Source: Pseudofrankia coriaricola
Lineage (GTDB): Bacteria > Actinomycetota > Actinomycetes > Frankiales > Frankiaceae
NCBI RefSeq assembly: GCF_001854805.1
Contig: NZ_MBLO01000243.1
Coordinates: forward strand, 1-64,000
Length of the DNA stretch: 64,000 nt
Direction: 5' to 3'
Shown: positions 20,584 through 30,877 of the stretch, one piece after another
How positions within the stretch are numbered: position 1 is the first letter of the stretch
Layout of the letters: each line of letters starts with the position of its first letter
Notes under the pieces: generated by a model
The model's database searches: none
Seen by the model: the letters and a program-made list of their open reading frames with translations, nothing else
Told to the model about the DNA's origin: nothing
Position numbers and translations under genes: made by a program

Positions 20584-22356
20584 CTAGAAGGTGGCGGTGG
20601 GGCGGACGGCTCGTTGGACGTCGAGGAGGTCTCGTGCTTGTCGTTGGAGTCTGGTGCCGAACTCAAGGCGTTCGGACTGAAGGTCGCCTTCGAAATCAAT
20701 CCCCGCACCGTTGAGACGGGAACCGGGTTTTGTCAGTCCATCCATGCCGACGGTCAGCGCCCGTGGCGCCTGGTCGGTGATGTCCATGCAGAGGTTCTCG
20801 TTGTTGGTAACGGTGACACCCCAGTGCACCATACGGGCGCCGAAATAGGGGCCGGCGTTCAGCGCGCCACCCGGAACCGCGTCCTTGTTGGTAACCGTGA
20901 TGTTGGTCCGGAGGTTCTCGAAGGACATCGCCCGGTGTGAGTCGAAGGTGCCGGTGTGCAGTGTTCCGCGTCGCCAGACGTTGCCGCTGGAGAGCGCCTC
21001 GACGCTGAGTCCGTGCAGGTAGGAGCCCGGGACGGCGGGGATCGTGAAGTCCTCGAGGACGAAGTCCTGGATGAGGTTGTCGTGTGACGCCACACGGGAG
21101 ATGGTGAAGTGGTGGAGTGATCGACCTCCCGCGGAGATCCCGGTGAGGGTGCAGGATTTCGCGGAGGTCATCCCGTAGGCCATGTCGGCGTTGAGCACGT
21201 GGATGTCCTTGGCCCAGCAGTCATAGACGGCCTGGAAACACACGCCGTTGGAGCCCGGATTCTGGTTGTGTTTGGTCTGGGTAAGCAGCGCGTTCTCGAT
21301 GGTGAGGCCCTCGACGCCGCTGTCATGCACGGTCGGCCCGAGGGTCACCAGACGCGCCGGGGTTGACTGGCGGATAGAGATCCGTAGCGGCTGCTCGATC
21401 CGGACCGTCCGTGACGAGAGGACGTCCGTCACGACGACCGGCCAGGTCCAGGTCGTTCTGTTCAGCCCAGGAGCGCGTTTCGCCCAGTCATAGCTGGCCG
21501 CTCCGGGCACGTCTCCGGCGATCTCACGGAGTAGCTGGTTGTCGGCCGGATCGTCGACCTCAAGTACCACCATCTGCCCCGGCTTGACAGCGCTGGTGTC
21601 GTCGACGAGGAGTACCTGGGTGCCGCGGACGGCGGGCGCGACGTTGGCAAGCCGTGGGCCGGAGAGCCAGCCCTCACCACGGCCCTGGCTTTGGTCAGGT
21701 GACCGCAGCGCGGCGAGGCGCTCCCGGGCGAGGAAGAAGATCTGCCCGCCGGTCCAGGACCAGGCGGTGGTGTCCCGGATGGTGTCCCGAAGAGGCCGCT
21801 TGAAGAAAAGCGTGGTGCGGTTCTTGCCCGCTCCGGCGAGCACGACGTTCGAGTCGTGCATGAACAGCGGGTTGTCCAGGACATAGCGGCCGGCGTCGAG
21901 ACTCAACACGCCTCCGCCCGCGGCCCCAAGGTCGCTCAGCGCCTTCTGGAGCCGCCCACTCACATCCTCCGACCCGCCCGGCCTGATCCCGACGGAACTT
22001 GCCGCCACGATGTGATCAGGCCTCCGCGGCTCCGCCGCGCCGCGACGGTAGCCGACCCGCCGCCAGTCACCGATGAGCGGATGCGACGACGGTTCCCTCG
22101 CCCAGGAGTCCACCACTTTTGTCAGCGACGCGGGCAGGCCCGGCACCCTGTCCTCCGCGTCGTTCCCCACCGCGCGCGCAGGCGTCGACTGGTCGAACCC
22201 GCGTGGCACCAGAAATCCGGCGGCGGTTGCCGCCGCGCCCAGCGAGACACCAGCCACCATGCCGCGCCGGCTGAACCGCCTCGGCGCCCCGCCGGCCGGA
22301 GAATCCGGCTCCTCCGCCAACGCTGGCGAATTGTCATGCTGCATTCTTGTATCCAT
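20584..22356 (-). CDS. Tat-exported right-handed beta-helix protein (pectate-lyase-like), 590 aa
   Basis: The N-terminus carries a twin-arginine signal, RFSRRGMVAG followed by a hydrophobic stretch to about residue 60, so the folded protein is exported. The segment GRLQKALSDLGAAGGGVLSL and repeated short strands (NVVLAGAGKNRTTLFF, GVEGLTIENA, HNLIQDFVLEDF-type turns) suit a parallel beta-helix of the polysaccharide lyase or glycosidase kind. No catalytic set can be assigned. Three possible ATGs exist (22362, 22356, 22344). It lies beside the sulfatase on the same strand, suggesting attack on a substituted polysaccharide outside the cell. Confidence 0.75.
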   Translation of the reverse strand: MDTRMQHDNSPALAEEPDSPAGGAPRRFSRRGMVAGVSLGAAATAAGFLVPRGFDQSTPARAVGNDAEDRVPGLPASLTKVVDSWAREPSSHPLIGDWRRVGYRRGAAEPRRPDHIVAASSVGIRPGGSEDVSGRLQKALSDLGAAGGGVLSLDAGRYVLDNPLFMHDSNVVLAGAGKNRTTLFFKRPLRDTIRDTTAWSWTGGQIFFLARERLAALRSPDQSQGRGEGWLSGPRLANVAPAVRGTQVLLVDDTSAVKPGQMVVLEVDDPADNQLLREIAGDVPGAASYDWAKRAPGLNRTTWTWPVVVTDVLSSRTVRIEQPLRISIRQSTPARLVTLGPTVHDSGVEGLTIENALLTQTKHNQNPGSNGVCFQAVYDCWAKDIHVLNADMAYGMTSAKSCTLTGISAGGRSLHHFTISRVASHDNLIQDFVLEDFTIPAVPGSYLHGLSVEALSSGNVWRRGTLHTGTFDSHRAMSFENLRTNITVTNKDAVPGGALNAGPYFGARMVHWGVTVTNNENLCMDITDQAPRALTVGMDGLTKPGSRLNGAGIDFEGDLQSERLEFGTRLQRQARDLLDVQRAVRPTATF

Positions 22357-22598
22357 TCCCATCGGCCGGCGCCCAGCAATGACGCTCGGTCTACGCCCGG
22401 GCACCCAGGACAGAAGGGACCCCCGCCGCACTGTGTCATGGGTTCCTCGCCGACCCGGTCGCGGCTTCGTCCAGAGGCCAGCGGGAACATATCGGGAAGC
22501 CGCGTAAGTAGAGCGTTAGCTGGACGCCGACCCGACGCGACGGCGACCACGGTGGTCGCCCACCCACTGGCGCGGCGACAACGCGGAGCCTCGGAGGT

Positions 22599-24053
22599 CT
22601 ATTCGGAGTGGACGAGTTGTGGGGCGGGTAGGTCGACGTCGGGCATGCGTGGGTCAGAATCGGGGGGGATGACATCGGCAGTAGTCATCAGCCAGTGCAG
22701 CAGCGCCTGGCTCAGGCGGCGTTCCACCTCGGAGTGTTCTGGGCGTCCGGCGAGGTTGTGTCGCTCGTCGGGGTCGGTGACTCGGTGGTAGAGCTCCGGG
22801 GGTTCGTACAGCCGCCATACGTAGGTCCATTCCCGGTCACGTACCGCGGTGGCCTTGCCGACCAGGTCGGGCTGGCGGTGTTGCAGTGCCGTCTTCAGGT
22901 CGTAAGGAAAGACCGAGTGCTCCAGTTGGGATTCCTCCTCGATGGTGAAGCCCCCCTCCGTGAACGCGTACTCGCGGTGTTCGGAGCCGGGGTCGTGCAG
23001 GACGGGCACCAGGCTGCGCCCGAAGTGCCGGTGCGGCGCGGGGATGCCGGCCAGGTCGAGCACGGTGGGCAGGACGTCGACGAGTTCCACCATGCCGTCG
23101 TGGACCTGGCCCTCGGGCAGCCCGCCGCCGGCGATGACGAGGGGATCGCGGGTGATGCAGGGATGCATCGCCGAGGGCCATTTCTCGATCAGCCCGAAGT
23201 CCCCGAGGTACTCGCCATGGTCGGCGAAGAACATCGTGACCGTGTTGTCGGCCTGCCCGGTCCGCTCGACAGCGGACAGGACCCGCCCGAGATGGTCGTC
23301 CATACGCGAGACCATGGCGTAGTAGGTGGCGATCACCTCGCGCCACATCTCCGATGTCACCCGTTCCAGCCCGTGCAGGTCGCGGAGCGCCGGAACGTAC
23401 CGGGGTTCGGTGTCGCCCGGCGGAATCGGGTCGGGCATCGCGTCGCGGTCATACATCGAGAACCACGGCTCGGGCGCGCGGAAGGGGCAGTGCGGGGCGA
23501 TGACGGGCACGAACAGCACCCACGGTTTGTCCGGAGGCGCGGCCAGCCTCTGCTCGGCGGTGCGGATCGAGGCTTCGTCCTGGTCGAGGTTGCCCGCCGT
23601 CCGGCCGAAGTAGAACAGGCGCGCCCACAGATCCCCGCCGGGCCAGGTCGCCAACTCGGGCCGGTAAGCGCTGACAGGGGGCGGTTCGGTGTACCCGTAC
23701 TCGTGCACGCTGGTCTCGGTCACCCCCGGGGCGAACGTGTCGCCGCGGCGACCGGCCCAGGTGACGTGATATCCGGCGTCCTTCAGGATGCGCAGCAGGT
23801 TCGGCTCGTGCCCCCGCAGCAGGTGGTTCTGGCTGCGATGGCCCGAGGTATGTGGATACCAGCCGATCAGGAACGAGGCACGGCTAGGAACGCACACCGG
23901 ATGCTGCACGTAGGCGTTGGTGAACCGGGTACCCCGGGCCGCCAGCGCGTCGAAGTTCGGAGTGCGGACGTGCCGGTTACCGAATGCGCCGAGCGCGTCC
24001 GCGCGGAGCTGATCGGGGATGAAAATCACAAAATTCGGACGGGTATCCACCAT
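22599..24053 (-). CDS. Sulfatase (type I, formylglycine-dependent), 484 aa
   Basis: Alkaline-phosphatase-superfamily hydrolase. The metal-binding Asp is in FIPDQLRAD, and the Cys to be converted to formylglycine is Cys54 in CVPSRASFLIGWYPHTSG, fitting the CxPSR maturation rule. ADHGEYLGDFGL supplies further metal ligands. ATG at 24053 follows GAGGAG at a good distance. There is no signal peptide, so it probably desulfates imported sugars. It is divergent from a LacI gene with a strong palindromic operator between them, and precedes the beta-helix gene in transcription order. Arylsulfatase or phosphonate-hydrolase activity are alternatives in this superfamily. A sulfatase-modifying enzyme is not in the window. 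Confidence 0.88.
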   Translation of the reverse strand: MVDTRPNFVIFIPDQLRADALGAFGNRHVRTPNFDALAARGTRFTNAYVQHPVCVPSRASFLIGWYPHTSGHRSQNHLLRGHEPNLLRILKDAGYHVTWAGRRGDTFAPGVTETSVHEYGYTEPPPVSAYRPELATWPGGDLWARLFYFGRTAGNLDQDEASIRTAEQRLAAPPDKPWVLFVPVIAPHCPFRAPEPWFSMYDRDAMPDPIPPGDTEPRYVPALRDLHGLERVTSEMWREVIATYYAMVSRMDDHLGRVLSAVERTGQADNTVTMFFADHGEYLGDFGLIEKWPSAMHPCITRDPLVIAGGGLPEGQVHDGMVELVDVLPTVLDLAGIPAPHRHFGRSLVPVLHDPGSEHREYAFTEGGFTIEEESQLEHSVFPYDLKTALQHRQPDLVGKATAVRDREWTYVWRLYEPPELYHRVTDPDERHNLAGRPEHSEVERRLSQALLHWLMTTADVIPPDSDPRMPDVDLPAPQLVHSE

Positions 24054-24103
24054 GAATACGCTCCTCGTGCGTGAACAAGCGTGAGTGGGGTCGAAGCTCG
24101 CCG

Positions 24104-24139
24104 GTAACACGTGTCACCAGTTATAGTGACACGTGTTAC
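24104..24139. promoter_or_regulatory. Double operator between sulfatase and LacI genes
   Basis: GTAACACGTGTCAC and its exact reverse complement lie 8 bases apart. Each 14-base arm is itself built on the palindrome ACACGTGT, so the region offers two LacI sites 22 bases apart as well as one large inverted repeat, which is well suited to cooperative binding in the divergent promoter. Confidence 0.78.
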
Positions 24140-24209
24140 CCGCCCGAGGGAAGTCCGTGTCGCCGGGCAGGGCAGGTCCCGGCCGTCCGCACGACCGTAG
24201 GAGGACCGC

Positions 24210-25211
24210 ATGAGCGCCGTGTCGCGGCCGACCAGTACCGACGTGGCCCGCCGGGCGGGAGTGTCGCGGGCGACGGTGTCTCATGTCCTCAACGGCACCG
24301 ACCACCCGATCAGCGAGGCGACCCGGCAACGGGTCCTGGCCGCGGCGCGGGACCTGCACTACGCGCCGAACGCGTCGGCGCGGGCGCTGCGGGCGGGCCG
24401 AAGCAATATTGTGCTGCTGCCCATGCCGCGGTCCGGGTCGCTGCCCGGCCAGGACGTGTTTCTGGCCCATCTGGGCCGCGAGTTGGCCGGGATGGGCCTG
24501 GACCTGCTGCTGCATGGCGACCACACCGCCTCCGGGGTGGAGGGCGCCCGTATGTGGGCAGAGCTGCGCCCCGCCGCCGTCTTTCTCGACACGTCACGGG
24601 GGACCCAGCCGGCTGTCGCGCTGCTACGGCAGGCAGGCGTGCAGGCGGTCCTGCTCAGCGGCGTCCCGGCCGGACCGTACGCCCCGAGCGTGCCGATCGA
24701 CCCGTCCGCGGTGGCCCGCGTCGCTACCCGGCATCTACTGAGTCAGGGGCATCGTCGGCTGTCCTGTCTGGTGCCCGGGGGCGAATGGGCGGCCCTGGCC
24801 GAACGGCGCTTCGAGGCGGTCGTGGAGGCCGCGCAGATTGAGAACGCCCTCGTCGAACGCGTGGACTGCAGCCTCGCGGTCAGCTCCATAGCCCCGGCCG
24901 TCGCCCGCTGGCGCAACCCGGCCCACCGGCCCGACGCCGTCTACGCCTACAACGACGAGTTCGCCCTTATGCTCATCTACGCCCTGCGCGAGGCTGGCCT
25001 CGACGTCCCGAGGGACATCGCGGTGGTCGGATCCGGCAACCAGCCATTGGGGGCCATCCTTCGCCCCACGTTGACCACCACCCATTTCCTCGTGCCGGAC
25101 CTCGCCCATGCCGTCGCCTCCTCCCTCCGACGGCTGCTTGACGGCCGCGAGCTCGATCCCGCCCTGGCGGCAGCGGTGCAGCCACGACTGATCGTCCGAG
25201 AGTCCGCCTGA
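24210..25211 (+). CDS. LacI-family transcriptional regulator of the sulfatase locus, 333 aa
   Basis: Helix-turn-helix TSTDVARRAGVSRATVSHVLNGT, hinge segment APNASARALRAGRS, then a sugar-binding domain with VYAYNDEFALMLIYALREAG and IAVVGSGNQPLG. A strong AGGAGG precedes the ATG. It is divergent from the sulfatase gene and almost certainly binds the paired ACACGTGT operator between them, controlling itself, the sulfatase and probably the beta-helix gene. The inducer is unknown. Confidence 0.9.
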   Translation: MSAVSRPTSTDVARRAGVSRATVSHVLNGTDHPISEATRQRVLAAARDLHYAPNASARALRAGRSNIVLLPMPRSGSLPGQDVFLAHLGRELAGMGLDLLLHGDHTASGVEGARMWAELRPAAVFLDTSRGTQPAVALLRQAGVQAVLLSGVPAGPYAPSVPIDPSAVARVATRHLLSQGHRRLSCLVPGGEWAALAERRFEAVVEAAQIENALVERVDCSLAVSSIAPAVARWRNPAHRPDAVYAYNDEFALMLIYALREAGLDVPRDIAVVGSGNQPLGAILRPTLTTTHFLVPDLAHAVASSLRRLLDGRELDPALAAAVQPRLIVRESA

Positions 25212-25350
25212 CATGGCCGGGAGCTCCGTGGGAATGGCGAACGGTAGCCCATGGGGTCGAATGACACCGATGATCCGGGCCTCGTCACGGTAGCCCGCCG
25301 GACGCCGGTGAGGGCATGGATGTGTTATCCGCGGTCGCCACGGCAGCTTT

Positions 25351-26385
25351 TCACGAATGGTCCTCCGTTCGAGGGCGAACTTCCCGCGCGGCCTCGAACT
25401 CGGAATGGTGGCCGCGGGCGCGGGCGAGTACGCGTGTGAGCCATCGCTCGCGGGCCGCGAGAGTGTCAACGGTAAGTAGGGCGTTGGGCGCGTAGCCCTC
25501 GTAACCGTGGAATCCGCCGGACCAGACATGAAGCTCGGCGTCGCCTCCACACGCCCAGATCGTGGAGGTGAAGGCAACAGCCTCGTCGCGGAACAGGTCG
25601 ACGGAGCCGACGTCGATGAACGTTGGCGGGAGCCCCGACAGATCGGTCGCCCTGCCGGGCGCCGCATAGGCGGAGACGTCGTCGGTGCCGGCACGGTCCC
25701 CCAGCAACATGCGCCATCCGGTCTCGTTGCTGGTCCGGCTCCACGACAGCACGCCGGTCATGTGAGCCGAGGCCGTCTGCATCCGGTCGTCGAGCATCGG
25801 GGACAGGAGAAGCATTCCGGCGAGGGTAGGGCCGCCATCGTCGCGTACGCGTAGGGCTGTACCTGCGGCGAGGCCTCCGCCGGCGCTGCCGCCGGCGAGG
25901 ATGAGCGCGGCCGGATCGATCCCCAGCTCGGCGGCGTGATCCGCGGTCCAGAGAAGCGCGGCGTAACAGTCGTCGACGGGCGTGGGGTCGGGGGCTTCAG
26001 GAGGCATCCGGTATTCGACCGACACGACGACGCTGCTGGACGCCACCGCGAGCCGCAAGGCCGACTCCGCCCCGAAACGATGGCCGGCCACCATTCCGCC
26101 GCCATGCAGCCAGACGATTCCAGGGCCAGTTCCGGGATGATTCCGCGGCGTGAAAACCGAGACGATGATCTCTGCATCCGGCCCCGGGACTGAACGCTCC
26201 TCCTCAGAGACAGGGAATTCTTTGAGCACCGTCTCACGGGTCGGCAGCTTGTATGCGCGGGCCAGCGGGACTATCTCTTCGGTGATCTCAGGGACAACTC
26301 CGCCGAACTGCGTGTCGATGAGGAACCGCCAGGTCGCAGCGCATTCCTCGTCCATGGGCGGCGCCGGAGAATCAAATTTCCCCAT
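25351..26385 (-). CDS. Alpha/beta-hydrolase of the HSL (hormone-sensitive lipase-like) esterase family, 344 aa
   Basis: The oxyanion-hole motif HGGGMVAGH near residue 95 and the nucleophile motif LAGGSAGGGLAAG (Gly-Gly-Ser in place of the common Gly-Asp-Ser) place it in family IV esterases. The Asp in IDVGSVDLFRDEA and the His in SGGFHGYEGYAP complete the triad. GAGGG lies upstream of the ATG. No signal peptide. It is convergent with the LacI gene and has no clear operon partner. It could deacetylate carbohydrates or hydrolyse small esters; sequence alone cannot decide. Confidence 0.86.
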   Translation of the reverse strand: MGKFDSPAPPMDEECAATWRFLIDTQFGGVVPEITEEIVPLARAYKLPTRETVLKEFPVSEEERSVPGPDAEIIVSVFTPRNHPGTGPGIVWLHGGGMVAGHRFGAESALRLAVASSSVVVSVEYRMPPEAPDPTPVDDCYAALLWTADHAAELGIDPAALILAGGSAGGGLAAGTALRVRDDGGPTLAGMLLLSPMLDDRMQTASAHMTGVLSWSRTSNETGWRMLLGDRAGTDDVSAYAAPGRATDLSGLPPTFIDVGSVDLFRDEAVAFTSTIWACGGDAELHVWSGGFHGYEGYAPNALLTVDTLAARERWLTRVLARARGHHSEFEAAREVRPRTEDHS

Positions 26386-26559
26386 CTTGCCCTCGCATTC
26401 CCGACTGTTGATGGCACGCGTGGGGCACTCGACCGCCTAACCGGAGCAGGCTCCGTTTTCGCCTTCCACGGAGCGGCATCACCAACGCGCCGGCCCACTT
26501 TCGCCGCGACGTCACTAAAACGATCTTGCGTCTTCGGGTGCAAAACTACCACCACGGCG

Positions 26560-26865
26560 CTAGCGCGCGCAAGTCAGGAACCCGAGGAAGCTACGGCCGT
26601 GGCGTTCGTAGCGGATGGTCAGGCGGCGGTAGCCGCCGAGCCACACGGTCGTCCTCTCGATCTTCTACCTGTGCCGGCCGAGACGGTCGGCGCGCTCCAC
26701 GCCGCGCCGGGCGATGCGTGGGGTGATGCGTTGTCGGCGTAGGTAGCGGCGTAGGTCCGGGAAGTCGTACGCCCTTGTCGGCCCGCAGCTAACGATGGCC
26801 TGATCCGACAGGACAGCCGTGTCGCTGCGGGCTGCCCGCGAGCGAGCGCTCGACCCAGCGTGCAC
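26560..26865 (-). pseudogene. IS5-family transposase C-terminal remnant with in-frame stop
   Basis: The minus strand reads RAYDFPDLRRYLRRQRITPRI, ARRGVERADRLGRHR, a TAG codon where Trp is expected, then KIERTTVWLGGYRRLTIRYERH and a short tail to a stop at 26560. This is the last third of an IS5-type DDE transposase, with the final catalytic Glu in KIERT. The N-terminal part and the terminal inverted repeats are gone. The surrounding 26386-26948 holds no other gene. Confidence 0.75.
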
Positions 26866-26948
26866 CTGTGTCGATCCTGCCTTGACGCGGGCCGCTCCGT
26901 GGCCTCGACCCGTTTCCTACGACATTCCCGTGCCGTTCGTCGGTCGGA

Positions 26949-27854
26949 TCAGCGGCTGGCTCGTGGATTTCTGGCCGCATCGGGGGCGGCGGTCAGGTTT
27001 TGGGTTGCTGCCCAGCTGGTGAGGAGGCGCAGGGCGTCGGCGTTGGGCGAGCCGATGTCGGCGTGGAAGGCGATGAGGGTCAGGCCGGGGTCGGCGGGCA
27101 GGTCGAGGACCTCGAAGTTCAGGTGAAGGTCACCGATGGCGGGGTGGTGGAGGTGTTTGCGTCCGGTGCGGTGGAGGCGAACGTCGTGGGTTGCCCAGCG
27201 GACGCGGAAGGCGTCGCTGCGGGTGCCGAGTTCCCCGACGAGGTCGATGAGGTCTCTGTCGTGCGGGTCGCGGCCGGCTTCGGTGCGCAGGGTGCTGACG
27301 CTGTCGTCGGCGGCGCGGTCCCAGTCGAGCCAGAAGTCGCGGGCGTGGGGGTCGAGGAAGGTGAACCGGGCGTGGTTGACGGGCTGGCCGGCCGGGCGGA
27401 CAGGGCTGGTGTAGACGGGCGCGAACAGCGCCCGGCCCAAGGCGTTGGCGGCCACGGTGTCTAGGCGGGCGTTGTTCACGATCGCGGGGATCTCGGTCAT
27501 GAGGTCCAGCAGGCGTTGGATGCTGGGCCGGACCTGCTGGGTCGCGGGCCGGCGGCGGGTGCGGGCGGCGGGGCCGGCAGCACGCGCGAGGTCGAGCAGG
27601 TGAGCGCGCTCGGCGTCGTCGAGTTGCAGGGCTCGGGCCACGGCGTCGAGCACGCTGTCGGAGGCGCCCGCGAGGTTGCCGCGTTCGAGCTGGGCGTAGT
27701 ACTCGACGCTGACGCCCGCCAGGTCGGCGACCTCGCTGCGCCGCAGTCCCGGGACCCGCCGGCCGCGGCCGTGGCTGGTCAGCCCGGCCTGCTCGGGGGT
27801 GATCTTCGCGCGGCGGGACGTGAGGAACGCCTTGACCTCGCCCTGGTTACCCAC
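26949..27854 (-). CDS. XRE-family regulator with MmyB-like ligand-binding domain, 301 aa
   Basis: The first 90 residues are a Cro/C1-type helix-turn-helix (VPGLRRSEVADLAGVSVEYYAQLERGN), the rest a MmyB/MLTR-type domain with NALGRALFAPVY and HHPAIGDLHLNFEVLDLPADPG. Related proteins beside short-chain dehydrogenases or aldo/keto reductases usually repress them and release DNA on binding a small, often fatty, ligand. It is divergent from an aldo/keto reductase gene with a 225-bp gap. The GTG start has little upstream ribosome binding sequence, so a leaderless message is possible. Confidence 0.88.
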   Translation of the reverse strand: MGNQGEVKAFLTSRRAKITPEQAGLTSHGRGRRVPGLRRSEVADLAGVSVEYYAQLERGNLAGASDSVLDAVARALQLDDAERAHLLDLARAAGPAARTRRRPATQQVRPSIQRLLDLMTEIPAIVNNARLDTVAANALGRALFAPVYTSPVRPAGQPVNHARFTFLDPHARDFWLDWDRAADDSVSTLRTEAGRDPHDRDLIDLVGELGTRSDAFRVRWATHDVRLHRTGRKHLHHPAIGDLHLNFEVLDLPADPGLTLIAFHADIGSPNADALRLLTSWAATQNLTAAPDAARNPRASR

Positions 27855-28079
27855 CGGTCCAGGCTAGGCACGAACTCGCAGGCGAGGGGTGGGCTGTCAG
27901 TACACCTGCCAGCGGTGACTTCTTCGCACGCCCGCGATCGGGTTGCATCAGTGTCGCCACCCGAGGAGCGGGCCGCGACGGACCTCGGGCGGCCACGGGA
28001 GACCAGGTCTGACCTGGAAACGGGACCGGGACCGGGAACAGCTGGCCAGGTCCCGAACGACACCGGAAGGACGAACCTG

Positions 28080-29439
<1,360 letters not shown>

Positions 29440-29789
29440 CGGGCGGTGCCGGTGGCGACGGCTGGACATCACGGCCATGGAAACAGCGACTGACCGCATG
29501 CGGCGCGTCGAGGACGAGCACGAGATGGCGCGGTGCGATATCGCGTTCCACGACGCCGTCTTCGCCGCCGCCCACCACCGGCGCCTGCGGGAGGCCTGGG
29601 AGGGGATCCGGTCCCAGGTCCACCTGTTCCTGCTGACCCGGATCGCCCAGGGCTCCGAGGACTACCTCGCACACATCCCGGACGAACACCGCGAACTCGC
29701 CGCCGCCCTGCGCCCTGCGACCGAACCGGACAGCGGCTGGGCGCCTCGCGCCGCAGCCGGCTGCCGGTTCTCACCAACCTGGTCGGGTA
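29440..29789 (+). pseudogene. GntR/FadR-family regulator, fragment of the FCD ligand-binding domain
   Basis: From about 29450 the plus strand reads RRLDITAMETATDRMRRVE, then DIAFHDAVFAAAHHRRLREA and HIPDEHRELAAAL, clearly the FCD domain of a FadR-like regulator, including the Asp and His ligands of its metal site. The winged-helix domain and the last helices are missing. It probably derives from a larger lost locus to its left. Confidence 0.7.
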
Positions 29790-29823
29790 GCCGCCAAGGC
29801 TGCGAACATCGCCGGCGGGGTCG

Positions 29824-30720
29824 TCAGGGACGCAGCACGATCTTCCCGCGGGTGTGCCGGCGCTCCAGTTCCCGATACGCGTCGCGCACCTCGGCCAGCG
29901 GGAAGACCTTCGCGATCGGGATTTCAACGACGCCCTTGTCGATCAGAGCGGCGACTTCCGCGAGCACCTCGGCCGTTCCCGCGGCGGCGTTACCATCCGT
30001 CTTGACGGCGTACCTCTCCGCCGCCGCGAAGTCGATGACTGTGTCGATCCGTTCCGGACGCACCCCGAGGTCGATCGCGAGGTCGACGTAGCCACCGCCG
30101 AAGGCGTCGAGGAACGCGTCAACCCGGCCGCCCGAGGCGTCCCGGATTCGGTCCGAGACCCCGTCGCCGTATACGACCGGGATCACGCCGTGGCCGGCGA
30201 GCCAGTCATGGTTGGCCGGGCCGGCCAGGCCGATGACGGTAGCGCCGGCGGCAGTGGCCAGTTGTACGGCGATGGAGCCGACCCCGCCCGCCGCGGCCGA
30301 CACCACGAGCGTGTCGCCGGGCGCGAGGGATACCGCCCGGACGGCCGCGTACGCCGTCGTCCCGGCCACGTAGAGGGAACCGGCCGCCTCCCAGGGGACA
30401 CCGGACGGGCGAGGCGTGAGGTTCCCCTGCTCGACAAGGACGAACTGGGCGTGGCTGGCACGGTTGTCGGTGAACCCGATCACCTCATCGCCGGCCATGA
30501 CCCGCGTCACGCCCGGGCCGACTTCCGCCACGATCCCGGCGAGGTCGCTGCCCTGACCCGAGGGGAACATCGCCGGCCAGCGCTGCGCGAAGGCGCCCGC
30601 ACGGATGGCCGCCTCGCCTGGGTTGATCGCCGCCGTTTTCACCTCGACCAGGACCTGACCGGACCCGGGACCGGCCGGGGTACCTACACCGCGCCACCCG
30701 GCACCGGCGACATCGACCAC
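29824..30720 (-). CDS. Zinc-independent medium-chain (quinone oxidoreductase-like) reductase
   Basis: MDR-fold NADPH oxidoreductase: GQGSDLAGIVAEVGPGVT, the nucleotide motif VVSAAAGGVGSIAVQLA and the ending RRHTRGKIVLRP. The catalytic zinc ligands of alcohol dehydrogenases are absent, so quinone or enone reduction is likely. The first usable start is GTG at 30720, yet homology-like sequence (RYELLGAHDSQQFEV) continues upstream to about 30765, where GGGGAGG stands seven bases before an in-frame ATC. The true N-terminus may therefore use a non-standard start, or a start codon may have mutated. Confidence 0.85.
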   Translation of the reverse strand: MVDVAGAGWRGVGTPAGPGSGQVLVEVKTAAINPGEAAIRAGAFAQRWPAMFPSGQGSDLAGIVAEVGPGVTRVMAGDEVIGFTDNRASHAQFVLVEQGNLTPRPSGVPWEAAGSLYVAGTTAYAAVRAVSLAPGDTLVVSAAAGGVGSIAVQLATAAGATVIGLAGPANHDWLAGHGVIPVVYGDGVSDRIRDASGGRVDAFLDAFGGGYVDLAIDLGVRPERIDTVIDFAAAERYAVKTDGNAAAGTAEVLAEVAALIDKGVVEIPIAKVFPLAEVRDAYRELERRHTRGKIVLRP

Positions 30721-30877
30721 CTCGAACTGCTGCGAGTCGTGGGCTCCGAGCAGTTCGTACCGGATCGGTAGACCTCCCCTCGCGCAGCCAGAAGGATCAG
30801 AAGGCGTTGACGAGGACGACGCAGACGGCAGTGCCGATCCCGACGCTCAGGATCGCGCGCTCCGCGGCCACCATTCG

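Noticed and set aside
26557-26570. GCGCTAGCGCGCGC, similar to the CTAGC operators at 3044 and 4357
   Set aside because: It lies at the end of the transposase remnant, lacks the full palindrome and precedes no sugar gene.
30797-30874. 25-residue hydrophobic minus-strand frame
   Set aside because: No ribosome binding site or family match; could be chance or a fragment.
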